Below are positions 1 through 5,854 of a DNA stretch of 5,854 bases, piece after piece; the first letter of the stretch is position 1; each line of letters opens with the position of its first letter. The notes beneath the pieces were generated by a model. It ran no database searches, was not told the origin of the DNA, and worked only from the letters and a program-made list of their open reading frames with translations. The DNA comes from Thermodesulfovibrionia bacterium. GTDB taxonomy: Bacteria > Nitrospirota > Thermodesulfovibrionia > UBA6902. The stretch spans positions 1 to 5,854 of the forward strand of contig CAMYJJ010000181.1 of assembly GCA_947258735.1 (NCBI GenBank), read 5' to 3'. A program made the translations under genes and the position numbers.

Positions 1-7
1 GCAATAT

Positions 8-1414
8 ATGTCTATGATTCGCATTCTGGTCATAGATGATGAAGATGCCATAAGAGAACTGCTTAAGGATTTTCTTGAAACTAAGGGATTTGAAGTCATG
101 ACCGTGTCTGATGGTGAGGCCGGGATTGCTTTATTAAAAGAAGGTAAATTTGACCTTTTTCTGCTCGATCTGATGATGCCCGGCATAAGCGGGCTGGATG
201 TCCTGAGACAAAGGGTTTCTGACAATATCGACATCCCCTGTATCGTCATTACTGCTCATGCAAGTGTGCAGACAGCTGTTGAGGCCATGAAGCTCGGCGC
301 GTATGATTATCTCCCCAAACCGTTTGTACTTGAAGATGTGCACCTGGCCATAAACAGGTTGCTTGATTATTCGCGTCTTCAGGAGGAAAACAGAGGCCTG
401 AAATCAGAACTCAGGAAAAAGAAAACACTCAATAAACGTGCTCTTGATAAAATAATCGGCACATCAGCTGCCATCCAGAAGGTTATAAAATTTGTGGAAA
501 AAATTGCTGATAGTGACAGCACAGTCCTGGTGACCGGAGAAAGCGGCACGGGCAAGGAACTGATTGCAAAGAATATACATTATCACAGTTCCCGGTCCGG
601 GAAGCCCTTTGTGCCTTTGAATTGCGCTGCCATTCCCAAGGACATTCTTGAATCTGAACTGTTCGGACATGAAAAAGGGGCCTTCACAGGTGCTGTTACG
701 ACAAGGATAGGCCGGTTTGAACTTGCCAGTGAAGGGACGCTTCTCCTTGATGAGATTGGTGAGCTTGCTCCTGCACTCCAGGTAAAACTCCTGAGGGTAC
801 TGCAGGAAAAGGAGTTTGAGAGGGTCGGCGGCATCAGGACTATCAAAACTGATGCAAGGATTATTGCCGCGACCAACAGGGACCTTGAAAAGGCTGTCAA
901 TGATGGGGAATTCAGGGAGGACCTCTATTACAGGCTGAATGTAATTCCCTTGAAACTGCCGCCTCTGAGAAATATGAGAGAAGATATCCCTCTGATGATT
1001 GATCATTTCATCACGCATATGTCAAAGCGAAAGGGTAGGGCAGCGCCGACTATTTCTGAAGAATCCATGAAGTGCTTAATACATTACAACTGGCCGGGGA
1101 ACGTTCGTGAGCTTGAAAATCTTATTGAACGGATGTTAATTCTGAAAGAAGGGGAGGTTGTCTCCCCCGTTGACCTGCCTGAAAGGATCAACTTAAGGAC
1201 TGCTGATAAAAACTCAGTCTCACGGGAGCAAGCCCTGTCTACAGATGGGGTCGATCTCAATATAATGCTGGAAGAAATAGAGAATAACATGATAAAGCAG
1301 GCCCTTGAACTGTCAAGGGGAGTGAAGAGCAAGGCCGCAAACCTGCTCGGACTGAACAGGACCACGCTGATAGAAAAAATGAAAAAAAAGGCGATTGAAT
1401 ATAATGCATCATAA
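8..1414 (+). CDS. NtrC-family sigma-54-dependent response regulator, probable flagellar master activator
   Basis: This is a cytoplasmic transcription activator that would use ATP hydrolysis to open sigma-54 RNA polymerase promoters. It has 468 residues, the usual NtrC-class length. The receiver domain (about 4-120) has the acidic pair D10-D11, phospho-acceptor D54, T82 and K104-P105, so it should be phosphorylatable. The AAA+ domain (about 147-380) shows Walker A GESGTGKE 177-184, GAFTGA 224-229, Walker B LLLDE 245-249, sensor I N290, FREDLYYRL 302-310 and WPGNVREL 362-369. The Fis-type HTH lies at about 422-462. Its ending, LNRTTLIEKMKKK, resembles the FleQ/FlrA ending (RRTTLVEKMRK, from memory), and with the flrBC-like operon downstream this suggests a flagellar master regulator. 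ATG at 8 gives the normal receiver start; ATG at 14 is also possible. Only seven bases lie upstream, so its RBS and promoter are unseen. A regulator of another sigma-54 process remains possible. Confidence 0.95.
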   Translation: MSMIRILVIDDEDAIRELLKDFLETKGFEVMTVSDGEAGIALLKEGKFDLFLLDLMMPGISGLDVLRQRVSDNIDIPCIVITAHASVQTAVEAMKLGAYDYLPKPFVLEDVHLAINRLLDYSRLQEENRGLKSELRKKKTLNKRALDKIIGTSAAIQKVIKFVEKIADSDSTVLVTGESGTGKELIAKNIHYHSSRSGKPFVPLNCAAIPKDILESELFGHEKGAFTGAVTTRIGRFELASEGTLLLDEIGELAPALQVKLLRVLQEKEFERVGGIRTIKTDARIIAATNRDLEKAVNDGEFREDLYYRLNVIPLKLPPLRNMREDIPLMIDHFITHMSKRKGRAAPTISEESMKCLIHYNWPGNVRELENLIERMLILKEGEVVSPVDLPERINLRTADKNSVSREQALSTDGVDLNIMLEEIENNMIKQALELSRGVKSKAANLLGLNRTTLIEKMKKKAIEYNAS

Positions 1415-1524
1415 TTCATATACATACCGCATATATGGCCTGGATCAGATTTAAAAAGAGACTGTATTCATTCACATAACCCCTTCAGGCAACGTAAGAA
1501 ATATAGTGCGCAGCTCCCATGAAC

Positions 1525-1538
1525 GTCATAATTATGAC
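1525..1538. promoter_or_regulatory. Perfect 14-base palindrome, candidate activator-binding site
   Basis: GTCATAATTATGAC equals its own reverse complement. It is centred about 50 bases upstream of the -24 GG and about 75 bases upstream of the predicted transcription start, within the range used by sigma-54 enhancer-binding proteins. A further ATGA half-site lies at 1519-1522, and an 8-base copy of its left part (TCATAATT) spans the stop codon of gene 1 at 1409-1416. Candidate binders are the products of the first gene or of the FlrC-like gene. This is inferred from symmetry and position only; no consensus for this clade is known to me. Confidence 0.45.
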
Positions 1539-1580
1539 ATTACTCTTCAATAAAACCTTTTAAAATCAAGTAGATTAATT

Positions 1581-1596
1581 TGGCATGCTTATTGCT
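1581..1596 (+). promoter_or_regulatory. Sigma-54 (RpoN) promoter of the TPR-kinase-regulator operon
   Basis: TGGCATG-CTTA-TTGCT matches the sigma-54 consensus TGGCAC(G/A)-N4-TTGC(A/T) at all but one position (T for C at the sixth base). The invariant GG (1582-1583) and GC (1594-1595) are separated by exactly ten bases. It lies in non-coding DNA just before the operon and downstream of a sigma-54 activator gene. Transcription is expected about 12 bases past the GC, near 1606-1608. That falls on the ATG of the next gene, so the leader would be absent or extremely short. Confidence 0.85.
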
Positions 1597-1607
1597 CTTT
1601 CGATGGC

Positions 1608-4076
1608 ATGTTTAATTATCGTCTTATGTCAACTCTGGCGCTTTCCATCTTGCTATCGCATGCATCAGCAGTCAGTGCGGCTTCGAGAGCAGATCTGGGT
1701 CCAACATTAGACATACGGTATGGCCGGCACAATGATTTTCAGAGAGTTGTTGTTGAGGGACCTCATGACTTCATAACAAAGGGGAAAGCTGAGCATAAGG
1801 GGGACAGGGTAAGGGTCACGTTTTCGGGTAAATATTTCACAGTCAAAAACAGGGAACTGCCAATGAAATACTGGAGAGATAAAAACGTTCTGATATTTCA
1901 GCAGGAACATATTAATTCAATAAAACTTCGTAGCCTCTCAGACCCCAGCCGCATGGTAATTGATTTTTATTCCGTAAAAGAAGATGCAGAACCAAACAGG
2001 AAAGCCAATGCCGGCCCCGAAGCTGTCGAACTGAAGTCTGAAAAAGAAAAGAAACCGCATGACCCCTCTGCGAAGCATGCAGCATCCGGGAAGTCTGAAC
2101 ATGCCGGGATAGAGAAAAAGAAATCCGTGAAGAAAAAAATTACTCCAATAAATCCTGATAAAAAAGAACAGAAGAACATTGCACACAGCGATATTGTAGA
2201 AGAGACAGTGACAAAAAAAGAAACCGGGAAGGCCCCGGAAAAACCGGTAACGGCAGTAAAACAACATGCCACGGTTATTCAGGAAGAGAAAAATGAAATA
2301 AAAAAAGAGAATACTGATTTTGTACCGGACCACTATAAAAAATTATGGACTCTTCTTGAGACAGGCAATTATTACGGATTACTTACAGCCCTTCCTGAAT
2401 ATAAACCGGAAGATGCAGGTTCTGTAGCGGTTTATCATTATATGTATGGTGCTGCCAGTTTTGGTGCAAGGCAATATATGAATGCCGTCAAGCACCTTCG
2501 GCTGGCATATATTTCTTCAACCTCCCCTGTGTTAAAAGAAATGGCGTTATCGTTAAGAGCAAAAACATATCTGACAATGAAGCACTATCATGAGGCAAGA
2601 GCTGACTATAAGATATTGATAGATACATTTCCGTTGTCCAGCAATATCCGGGAGGCCCATCTCGGCCATGCAGACAGCCTGTCAAAGCTCGGTCTCTATA
2701 GAAAAGCCGTTCACGCTTATGAAAAAGCAGGGAGCAGCGCTGTGGCCCTGTATAGCAGGGCAAATGCATTGCAGCGGCTGGAAAGAGTAAAAGAGGCTGA
2801 GGAAATGTACAGGAAGGCAGAACTGGCTGATGATACCTATCCTGACATGTCTCCTGAGACATATTATCTTCTCGGTGAGAATATGCGCATGTCAGGCGAC
2901 CTGAAACGTGCAAAAGAACACATGTCAAGAATCGTATCAGGTCCTTACAGAGACAATGCACATATTAGTATGGGACTGATTTCCCGTAAAGAGAAAAAAA
3001 TAAATGAGGCAATCAGACATTTTACAGAGGCATCCGGCGCAAAGGACAGAAAAATAAAGATCAGCGGCCTGTTTAATCTTGCCCTGACCTATCTGACTGT
3101 CGGGAACATAAAGGAAGCTACGGATAATCTGGAGAAACTGAGACATGATCATATTGATTCGTATATATATAAGGACACCCTTCTTGCTCTTGCAAAAATA
3201 TACAGAAAAGAATCTCAAACAAAAAAATCACTTTCCCTGCTCAAGGAACTGGTCTATGGCAAGCGCCCGCCGCAGGATGCTTTTAATGAACTTGAAAAAA
3301 TAATAATTGACAGTCTGGACATGACTGATGAGGAAGACACCGGAAGAATGAACATTGCCGATATCTGGAAAGAAGTGGGTCCATGGCTCGTTGATGAAAA
3401 GAGGGAGGCATTTCTGGTACAGGTGTCTGAACGTCTCAGAAATTATGGAATGCCGTTTATTGATCTCTCCGGATGGTTGATAAAAAACGCTTCACAGGGG
3501 TCCAGAGGCAGGGTCGCGCTTAATCTCGCGGACTATTATGCAGGCATCGGAGAAATGAACATGGCAAACATGTACATTACCATGGCAATGAATAAACAAT
3601 TACCATCTGATGATCTGCTCAGGGTTGAAGTGAAAATTCTGCATGGCACCGGAAAATTAGAAAAGGCCATGGACAGGCTTGTCAGGATTGAACATATAAA
3701 GACAGAAGATGTTCTGATGCTGGGACATATATTGTCCGATATTCATGATCCGGCATCTGAAACACTCCGGAGGGGCATCGATTTTTATAAAGAGGTACTG
3801 AACAATGATGACTGGGGTGCGGACACATATATCAGCCTGGGTGATATTCTGGATGCATCAGGCCGTAGAACAGAAGCAGTGAAATATTACAGGATAGCGC
3901 ATAAAAAGGACCCTGATGATGAATGGACCATATACAGAATAGGGCGGTCAACAGGAAGGGAAGAGTCAGAGAAGATGTACACCATGCTGCAGGGCGGCGA
4001 TTCGCTGCTCAGCCGGGTTGCAGAGACTGAACTGACAGGAATTCATATATTAAACAAAGTAAACGAGGTGTACTAG
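1608..4076 (+). CDS. Exported TPR-repeat protein with N-terminal AMIN-like beta domain, first gene of flrBC-like operon
   Basis: This 822-residue protein is not one I can assign to a named family. Residues 1-24 look like a Sec signal peptide: R5, a hydrophobic core at about 8-17, and ASAVSA before a likely cut after A24. Residues about 33-122 are rich in beta pattern and end in RMVIDFY, resembling AMIN-type periplasmic domains. Residues about 124-237 form a hydrophilic Lys/Glu-rich linker. From about 240 to 780 the protein is helical, with TPR-like units near 275-304, 309-342, 346-374, 377-408, 415-445, 450-476, 485-515, 520-548, 640-665 and 736-771. A periplasmic scaffold in flagellar assembly or motor function is inferred from its operon partners; PflA-like or FimV-like roles are possible. 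ATG 1608 lacks a Shine-Dalgarno and nearly coincides with the predicted sigma-54 start point. The alternative ATG at 1626 (M7) also lacks one and would lose R5. Its stop overlaps the kinase start by one base. Confidence 0.9.
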   Translation: MFNYRLMSTLALSILLSHASAVSAASRADLGPTLDIRYGRHNDFQRVVVEGPHDFITKGKAEHKGDRVRVTFSGKYFTVKNRELPMKYWRDKNVLIFQQEHINSIKLRSLSDPSRMVIDFYSVKEDAEPNRKANAGPEAVELKSEKEKKPHDPSAKHAASGKSEHAGIEKKKSVKKKITPINPDKKEQKNIAHSDIVEETVTKKETGKAPEKPVTAVKQHATVIQEEKNEIKKENTDFVPDHYKKLWTLLETGNYYGLLTALPEYKPEDAGSVAVYHYMYGAASFGARQYMNAVKHLRLAYISSTSPVLKEMALSLRAKTYLTMKHYHEARADYKILIDTFPLSSNIREAHLGHADSLSKLGLYRKAVHAYEKAGSSAVALYSRANALQRLERVKEAEEMYRKAELADDTYPDMSPETYYLLGENMRMSGDLKRAKEHMSRIVSGPYRDNAHISMGLISRKEKKINEAIRHFTEASGAKDRKIKISGLFNLALTYLTVGNIKEATDNLEKLRHDHIDSYIYKDTLLALAKIYRKESQTKKSLSLLKELVYGKRPPQDAFNELEKIIIDSLDMTDEEDTGRMNIADIWKEVGPWLVDEKREAFLVQVSERLRNYGMPFIDLSGWLIKNASQGSRGRVALNLADYYAGIGEMNMANMYITMAMNKQLPSDDLLRVEVKILHGTGKLEKAMDRLVRIEHIKTEDVLMLGHILSDIHDPASETLRRGIDFYKEVLNNDDWGADTYISLGDILDASGRRTEAVKYYRIAHKKDPDDEWTIYRIGRSTGREESEKMYTMLQGGDSLLSRVAETELTGIHILNKVNEVY
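4065..4070 (+). promoter_or_regulatory. Ribosome binding site for the GTG-started kinase gene
   Basis: GAGGTG lies five bases before the GTG at 4076 and inside the last codons of the TPR gene. It supports the unusual GTG start, which overlaps the upstream TAG stop by one base (TAGTG). There is no other plausible start nearby: the next methionine, M62, is already close to the phospho-acceptor helix. Confidence 0.75.
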
Positions 4077-4933
4077 TGGAAGAAGCGGTAAAATTAAACG
4101 AAGCGTTCCATACCTTCACACAGGCCTCAAAAAGCCTCGAAGTCTATTATGAAAAGCTGAGTGAGAGGGTAAGGTTTCTTACGTCTGAAGTAGAGAGTAA
4201 AAATGCACAATTAAAAGAACTTGAGGACCATCACAAAAGAAATTTGAGACTCATAGCCATGGGGGAAATGGCTGCCAGTATTGTTCATGAAATCAGGAGT
4301 CCCCTCTGCAGTATCGAGCTTTTTTCCAACATGCTCTTCAATGACCTTGCAGATACAGAGCATGCAGAAATGGCAAAAGGGATATCTACAGGCATCAAGA
4401 GCCTCAATAATATTCTCACAAATATGCTTTTCTTTGCCAAACCGCAGAAACCCTGCCTGAAAGAGGTAAAACTGCTGGACCCGGTTGAGGAGTCCATTAA
4501 TATTCTGGCGCCACTTATCGAGATCAGGGGCATTTTATTGTCAAATCATGTTACGGACGAATTGATAGAGGGAGACCCGGAGCTCCTTAAACAGGTACTG
4601 ATGAATATCCTTCTCAATGCTGTTCAGGTCATGCCTGATGGAGGTGCACTGAAGGTGTTTGCAGAGGAAGGTGAAAACTATATTGTCCTTGCCGTCAGTG
4701 ATCAGGGCAGCGGCATAGACCAGGAGCATATCGAGAAAATATTCGATCCTTTTTTCAGCACGAAAGACAGGGGCACCGGACTGGGCCTCACCATTGCACA
4801 TAAGATCATGCAAAGCCATTATGGATTTATAAAAGCAGATAAAAATGAAGACAAAGGCAGTACGTTCAGACTTTATTTTCCAAAGAAAGGAGTTGCTGAC
4901 GGGCCCATGAGGCAGAAGGCAGCAGGTGAATAA
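4076..4933 (+). CDS. flrB: Soluble two-component sensor histidine kinase, FlrB/FleS-like
   Basis: This 285-residue kinase would autophosphorylate on His and pass the phosphate to the regulator encoded next to it. The N-terminus (about 1-57) is a short, probably coiled-coil segment with no membrane span and no room for a PAS domain, so it is cytoplasmic. The HisKA region carries MGEMAASIVHEIRSP with H71. The ATPase domain has the N-box (N177/N181), the G1 box DQGSGI 209-214, the F-box IFDPFFSTK 222-230 and the G2 box GTGLGL 233-238, so all catalytic motifs are intact. The HEIRSPLCSIELF segment with SIELF after the H-box is, from memory, typical of flagellar FlrB/FleS kinases, and the FlrC-like partner agrees. 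It is shorter than FleS, which carries a PAS domain. The GTG start overlaps the TPR gene stop, and its own TAA directly abuts the next ATG, indicating translational coupling. The signal sensed is unknown; in relatives it may be a flagellar assembly checkpoint. Confidence 0.9.
   Translation: MEEAVKLNEAFHTFTQASKSLEVYYEKLSERVRFLTSEVESKNAQLKELEDHHKRNLRLIAMGEMAASIVHEIRSPLCSIELFSNMLFNDLADTEHAEMAKGISTGIKSLNNILTNMLFFAKPQKPCLKEVKLLDPVEESINILAPLIEIRGILLSNHVTDELIEGDPELLKQVLMNILLNAVQVMPDGGALKVFAEEGENYIVLAVSDQGSGIDQEHIEKIFDPFFSTKDRGTGLGLTIAHKIMQSHYGFIKADKNEDKGSTFRLYFPKKGVADGPMRQKAAGE
4924..4929 (+). promoter_or_regulatory. Ribosome binding site of the FlrC-like gene
   Basis: AGGTGA within the last kinase codons lies four bases before ATG 4934. 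The ATG follows the kinase TAA with no gap. This fixes the start of the downstream regulator, whose receiver begins MIKSILVVDDD, a normal receiver N-terminus. Confidence 0.7.
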
Positions 4934-5854
4934 ATGATAAAGTCAATTCTTGTAGTTGATGATGATGTTCAGATGAGATCAGCTTTAAAAGAAGCAGTTG
5001 AGAGACTGGGGTACAGGGCAGTCATGGCAGAGCATCCTTTAGAGGCCCTGAAAAAACTGGAGTCAGAATCGGTATCAATGATCATATCTGATATGAAAAT
5101 GCCCAGGATGGACGGACTCAGTTTTATCAGGGAAGCAAGAAAAAAGACAGGAAACCTGCCCATTCTTGTCATCACGGGTCACGGTACTGTTGAAAATGCT
5201 GTCGAAGTAATGAAGGAAGGTGTCTGTGAGTATCTGATGAAACCTTTTTCCTTTGATGCTCTTACAAAGACGATTGACTCCATAATGGCCAGGACCTGTC
5301 ATAAAGGGAATGATGTCATTACTGATAACGATTATATAAAGAACCTGATACAGCTGGCCGGTCATGTCGCCCAGAGTGATATGACGGTTCTTATTCTTGG
5401 AGAGAGCGGGACCGGAAAAGAACTGCTCGCACGATATATTCATAAGTCCAGTCGCAGAAGCGGACGTCCTTTTATAGCGGTCAACTGCGCGGCAATTCCT
5501 GATAATCTCCTTGAATCAGAACTGTTCGGATTTGAAAAAGGGTCATTTACCGGAGCAACAGAGAGAAAGGCAGGGAAGTTTGAGCTTGCACATGAAGGCA
5601 CCATCCTTCTCAATGAGATCGGAGAAATGTCAGCGACGCTCCAGGCAAAGCTGTTAAGGGTTCTGCAGGAAAAGGAAGTGGACAGGATCGGAGGTAAACA
5701 TCCGATACCGATTGATGTTCGGGTCATAGCTACGACAAACAGGGACCTGCAGGAAGAGATAACGCAGGGAAGGTTCAGGGAAGATCTTTTCTTCAGGCTG
5801 AGCGTATTTCCCCTGAAACTTATCCCGTTACGGGAAAGACCTGAAGATATTAGA
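4934..5854 (+). CDS. flrC: NtrC-family sigma-54-dependent response regulator, FlrC/FleR-like (3' end beyond window)
   Basis: The first 307 residues of a sigma-54 activator are present; the frame is open to the last base, and sensor II and the DNA-binding HTH lie outside. The receiver (about 3-118) has V8-D9-D10-D11, phospho-acceptor D53, T81 and K103-P104. The AAA+ domain has Walker A GESGTGKE 156-163, NCAA 184-187, ESELFG 194-199, sensor I N269 and FREDLFFRL 281-289. Two departures stand out: GSFTGA (203-208) for GAFTGA, and a Walker B of ILLNE (224-228) with N227 where Asp is usual. The linker between receiver and AAA+ is short. It directly follows its likely cognate kinase, as in flrBC and fleSR. 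In those systems the phosphorylated regulator activates sigma-54 promoters of basal-body and hook genes, which may lie just downstream here. The ATPase domain differs clearly from that of the first gene, so the two are old paralogues rather than a recent duplication. Confidence 0.92.
   Translation, partial: MIKSILVVDDDVQMRSALKEAVERLGYRAVMAEHPLEALKKLESESVSMIISDMKMPRMDGLSFIREARKKTGNLPILVITGHGTVENAVEVMKEGVCEYLMKPFSFDALTKTIDSIMARTCHKGNDVITDNDYIKNLIQLAGHVAQSDMTVLILGESGTGKELLARYIHKSSRRSGRPFIAVNCAAIPDNLLESELFGFEKGSFTGATERKAGKFELAHEGTILLNEIGEMSATLQAKLLRVLQEKEVDRIGGKHPIPIDVRVIATTNRDLQEEITQGRFREDLFFRLSVFPLKLIPLRERPEDIR

Larger units (their letters stand above)
1415..1607. other. Intergenic regulatory spacer
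   Basis: This 193-base AT-rich spacer separates the first activator gene from the TPR-kinase-regulator operon. It contains a 14-base perfect palindrome (1525-1538) and a sigma-54 promoter (1581-1596). I found no convincing intrinsic terminator for the upstream gene: the best pairing, GCCTG near 1440 with CAGGC near 1488, has a loop of about 40 bases and no T-run. Read-through from gene 1 into the operon is therefore possible. I see no small ORF with a plausible RBS and no tRNA-like structure. Confidence 0.7.

Noticed and set aside
637..690. DNA similarity between gene 1 and gene 4 around ESELFG/GAFTGA and LLRVLQEKE
   Set aside because: It reflects conserved AAA+ motifs in paralogues, not a recent duplication or repeat element, since the surrounding sequence is diverged.
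464..1018. Long open frames on the minus strand (for example 464-1018, 5075-5443 and 5440-5727)
   Set aside because: They lie antisense to conserved receiver/AAA+ codons, have no recognisable domain and no clear RBS, and are explained by the codon use of the real genes.
1439..1492. Possible terminator after gene 1 (GCCTG ... CAGGC)
   Set aside because: The stem is five base pairs with a loop of about 40 bases and has no T-run.
1564..1576. IHF-like AATCAA-N4-ATT just upstream of the promoter
   Set aside because: It misses the TTR part by one base, overlaps the polymerase footprint, and such matches are frequent in AT-rich DNA.
1581..1610. Direct repeat TGGCATG at 1581-1587 and 1604-1610
   Set aside because: Only the first copy has the -12 element; the second overlaps the start codon and is most simply chance.
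1938..2333. Minus-strand open frames opposite the TPR protein linker, rich in Phe and Cys
   Set aside because: They are the mirror of the lysine/glutamate-rich codons (AAA/AAG/GAA), which read as TTT/CTT/TTC on the other strand.
3721..3736. Imperfect sigma-54-like TGGGACA-TATA-TTGT with GGACA/TGTCC arms inside the TPR gene
   Set aside because: The -12 GC is replaced by GT, which is normally fatal to a sigma-54 promoter, and the site is inside coding sequence.
4783..4798. Sigma-54-like GG-N10-GC match (GGGCCTCACCATTGCA) about 140 bases before the flrC-like gene
   Set aside because: It encodes the conserved G2 box region GLGLTIAH of the kinase and lacks the CAC part of the -24 element, so it is probably a coincidence of coding constraint.

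Overview
The window holds four genes on one strand, in the order expected of a polar-flagellum regulatory locus. They are an NtrC-type sigma-54 activator (8-1414), a 193-base spacer, and then a tight three-gene operon: a large exported TPR protein (1608-4076), a FlrB/FleS-like soluble histidine kinase (4076-4933) and a FlrC/FleR-like NtrC-type response regulator (from 4934, cut by the window end). No RNA genes, mobile elements, CRISPR arrays or phage traces were found.

Organism: the DNA is moderately AT-rich, with many AGG/AGA arginine and ATA isoleucine codons. It encodes an export signal and an all-sigma-54 flagellar control logic. This suits a Gram-negative, motile, probably anaerobic lineage such as Nitrospirota (Thermodesulfovibrionia) or a former deltaproteobacterium. 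The assignment is inference from composition and gene content, because no taxonomic marker is present.

Layout and logic: gene 1 has a complete receiver, a AAA+ sigma-54 activator domain and a Fis-type HTH whose ending resembles the flagellar master regulators FleQ/FlrA. The spacer after it contains one very good sigma-54 promoter (TGGCATG-N4-TTGCT, 1581-1596) and, about 50 bases upstream of its -24 element, a perfect 14-base palindrome (1525-1538) that could be an activator site. The simplest model is a cascade like FleQ -> fleSR or FlrA -> flrBC: a sigma-54 activator (perhaps gene 1) fires the promoter, the operon makes kinase and regulator, and the second activator would then switch on later flagellar genes, possibly just beyond the window.

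Odd points: (i) the promoter lies so close to the only good start of the TPR gene that its mRNA would be leaderless or nearly so; (ii) a signal-peptide / beta-domain / lysine-rich linker / TPR-superhelix protein is translationally coupled to the kinase, and its architecture recalls the flagellar motor scaffold PflA; (iii) the FlrC-like regulator has Asn in place of the Walker B Asp that normally positions Mg-ATP, and GSFTGA instead of GAFTGA.
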